From the NCBI GenBank assembly GCA_024278655.1, contig JAJRSV010000290.1:1-5353 (forward strand): DNA of 5,353 bases, written 5' to 3'. The stretch comes from Bacteroidota bacterium. GTDB taxonomy: Bacteria > Bacteroidota > Ignavibacteria > Ignavibacteriales > Ignavibacteriaceae. Under the pieces are notes generated by a model. It was not told the origin of the DNA. It ran no database searches and saw only the letters and a list, made by a program, of their open reading frames with translations. Position numbers and translations under genes: made by a program. Shown here piece after piece: positions 3,615-5,353 of the stretch (within the stretch, counting starts at the first letter, position 1; the number at the start of each line of letters is the position of its first letter).

Positions 3615-5353
3615 CTACCTTCTGATAACTGCAACTTTACCGGTGACAATATTATTGCCTTCGGTATCGAATGCAACAATAATATAAACGCCGGTATTAA
3701 CAATATTACCTTCGTTGTCTCTTCCGTCCCACGAAGCTGTTCTGCCGCCGGGTGAGTAGAACTCGGCAACCAACTTTCCGTCAACGGTTAGTATTTTAAT
3801 TTTAGTATCGCGTATCAGTCCGTCGATTGTAAGCAGTTTTGTTCCGTCCGACACATAAAACGGATTAGGATAGACGAAAAGCTTATCGAAAGCTTCCTGC
3901 GGTTTGATGAACGGCGTTTCGAACGATGTTAAACCCTTGTCGGTTCCGGCATAAACTATTCCTGCGTTTTCATCGATGGCAACGCTTGTTATTATGTCTG
4001 AAAGCAGCGGACTGTTTTTCGAATCGAGTGCAGCCAATAACCGCGAGCCGTCGGAGTTAACAAGCAGAAGTCCCTGGTTTGTAGCAACCCACTTTTGATT
4101 TAACGGATCAACCGCAATATCGTTTATCGATTGCTGCCTTAATGAAAAGACCGATGAAACTCTTAACGCTTCGCCGCTTGAAGATGTTATGCTGCTTGTG
4201 TTCGAAATAATGTTAACACCCAAACCGGTTCCGACCCACACATCACCTCTTCTGTCAACCACTACCGTTCTTATTTCGTTACTGTTCAATCCGTTGGCGG
4301 TAGATATAAAGTTTGATCTGTCGTCTGTCGGGTCGTCGTAAGTTTTCATTTCGTTAAAGTAGAACAGACCTCTTTTTGCCGCATCGTTCGAGTTGAACCA
4401 TTTTGTATCGTACGGGTCGATGGCAAGATTGAAGTTCTTCTTCAATACAAAATTCTGCGCTCCGGGAATTTTAAAATGATACCACGCACTATCGGGTGTA
4501 AGCATACTTAATACTTCTCTGTTGGCTGAGGAGAAGTTTAAAATCCATAAATTATTGCGCGAGTCTGTTCCGAATCCGCTTATAACCAAAAAGTTGGGAT
4601 TCTCGGGAATGCCTTTCATATCGGTATTACTTGCATCGAAGGTTTCGAAGAAGTCGCCGTCTTTTCTAACGAAGCCGTGTCCCCAGGTTCCGAGATAAGC
4701 TGTATTATCAGGAGCGGTGTAAACTTCGTAGATATCGTTATGCGGCAGCTCCGGTGTGTTGTTCACGTCGTAGTTAGTCCATACTGTTTTATCGAACGTG
4801 TAAAAGCCGACGCCGGTTCCGTCTTTTCCGCTGGCTGAATAGAAGAGCCCGTTTTCATCTACACTTATGCTCGGGAACTGATTGGCTGCGGGACCGTTCG
4901 GAATCAGGTAATCAGCCGCACCGGAAGAGGTTAAATATAAAACGCCGTTGCTTGTTGCGGCAGCTATTGTTCCGTCAGCCGATAAGTCCATTCTTTGGGC
5001 AGGGAACAGCAAGTTATAAAGCAATACTGTTGAACCATTTCTGTAAAGATAAATAGCATTATCGGATAAAAATAAAAGCGAGTCGCCTGCGGTAATTACA
5101 TCCGATATGTTGGTATTTGTAAACTGGTCGATGAACGGTACCCAGCTTGTTCCGTTGAATTTTGCAAATCCTTTATCTGTAGCAACGATAATATCACCGA
5201 GGTATTTAACTATCTTTTTTGCTTTGTTGGATGGAAGTCCTTCGCCGGTTGTATAAACATTCCACGATTCCGGTGCCGATAAGTTAACCGCTCCCTGCTT
5301 TTGAACAGCAACGCCTTCTTCGGTGCAAACATAAAACAACCCGAACTTGTTTG
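3615..5353 (-). CDS. PorZ-like beta-propeller protein with C-terminal T9SS/FlgD-type domain (5' incomplete)
   Basis: The frame is open to the right edge with no stop. The TTG at 5339 is internal, since four more codons (NKFG) precede it, so 578 C-terminal residues are visible and the signal peptide lies outside. Residues 1 to about 480 are repeating propeller blades of the two-component-regulator-propeller type: GLPSN at 38-42; a blade at about 201-227 (LPHNDIYEVYTAP, then GTWGHG); ANGLNSNEIRTVVVDRRG with WVGTGLG at 372-378; INDIAVDPLNQKWVATNQG at 409-427; and ITSVAIDENAG with YAGTDKG. The last 88 residues (3618-3881) are a FlgD-like immunoglobulin/sorting domain with VYPNPF (493-498), WDGRDNEG (541-548) and NTGVY (552-556). 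Two propellers followed by this kind of domain, with a D-P-T-D-D-R loop just before TANGL, is the layout I know from PorZ. PorZ is the cell-surface T9SS component that handles the anionic lipopolysaccharide attached to exported proteins. Another surface propeller protein is possible. It is followed after 37 bases by the ABC-F gene. Confidence 0.75.
   Translation of the reverse strand, partial: NKFGLFYVCTEEGVAVQKQGAVNLSAPESWNVYTTGEGLPSNKAKKIVKYLGDIIVATDKGFAKFNGTSWVPFIDQFTNTNISDVITAGDSLLFLSDNAIYLYRNGSTVLLYNLLFPAQRMDLSADGTIAAATSNGVLYLTSSGAADYLIPNGPAANQFPSISVDENGLFYSASGKDGTGVGFYTFDKTVWTNYDVNNTPELPHNDIYEVYTAPDNTAYLGTWGHGFVRKDGDFFETFDASNTDMKGIPENPNFLVISGFGTDSRNNLWILNFSSANREVLSMLTPDSAWYHFKIPGAQNFVLKKNFNLAIDPYDTKWFNSNDAAKRGLFYFNEMKTYDDPTDDRSNFISTANGLNSNEIRTVVVDRRGDVWVGTGLGVNIISNTSSITSSSGEALRVSSVFSLRQQSINDIAVDPLNQKWVATNQGLLLVNSDGSRLLAALDSKNSPLLSDIITSVAIDENAGIVYAGTDKGLTSFETPFIKPQEAFDKLFVYPNPFYVSDGTKLLTIDGLIRDTKIKILTVDGKLVAEFYSPGGRTASWDGRDNEGNIVNTGVYIIVAFDTEGNNIVTGKVAVIRR

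Noticed and set aside
3381..3784. Short ORFs at 3381-3593 (+) and 3590-3784 (-)
   Set aside because: The first is antisense to the ABC-F N-terminal Walker A region and the second is an out-of-frame reading of the propeller protein's C-terminal domain.
5337..5339. TTG at 5339 as the true start of the propeller protein
   Set aside because: The frame continues upstream to the window edge, no SD site precedes the TTG, and the sequence begins within a propeller blade with no signal peptide.
1..5353. Undescribed defence system, CRISPR array, insertion sequence or RNA gene
   Set aside because: No effector, nuclease, reverse transcriptase, transposase, regularly spaced repeat array, tRNA or rRNA signature was seen. 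The genes are a sugar kinase, an ABC-F ATPase and secretion-related proteins.

Overview
The window looks like part of a chromosome from the Ignavibacteria / Chlorobiota / Bacteroidota (FCB) group. The evidence is a C-terminal type IX secretion (T9SS) sorting domain containing VYDVLGNEV, a style common in Ignavibacteria; a large beta-propeller protein that resembles the T9SS component PorZ; moderate-to-low GC; and A/T-rich leaders. This placement is inferred from protein style and has not been tested by a search.

Layout from left to right. Bases 1-43 hold the first 14 codons of a minus-strand gene that runs off the left edge. It begins with a signal-peptide-like MKYLYFLCLTLLLF and has its own Shine-Dalgarno site and a sigma70-like promoter at 85-113. 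Bases 133-160 form a hairpin plus T-run terminator reading leftwards. Bases 169-214 form a perfect 14-bp inverted repeat. Bases 222-467 (minus) encode an orphan T9SS type A sorting domain with no cargo protein attached, probably the 3' remnant of a larger secreted protein. Bases 534-1508 (plus) encode a complete ROK-family sugar kinase with a TTG start and a strong Shine-Dalgarno site. The 122-bp convergent gap at 1509-1630 is filled by two adjacent palindromic repeats. Bases 1631-3577 (minus) encode a complete ABC-F ATPase with twin ATP-binding domains and a C-terminal coiled coil. Bases 3615-5353 (minus) encode the C-terminal 578 residues of a beta-propeller protein that ends in a FlgD-like/T9SS-type domain and is open at the right edge.

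Functionally, the propeller protein and the ABC-F gene are co-directional and 37 bp apart, so they may be co-transcribed. One would act in the cell envelope (protein secretion or surface attachment) and the other on ribosomes. The ROK kinase is a separate plus-strand unit, probably phosphorylating glucose or a related hexose in the cytoplasm.

I found no defence system, mobile-element transposase, CRISPR array, tRNA or rRNA. The most unusual material is the palindromic repeats between genes, the GC-rich palindromic segment fused to the orphan sorting domain, and the PorZ-like protein.
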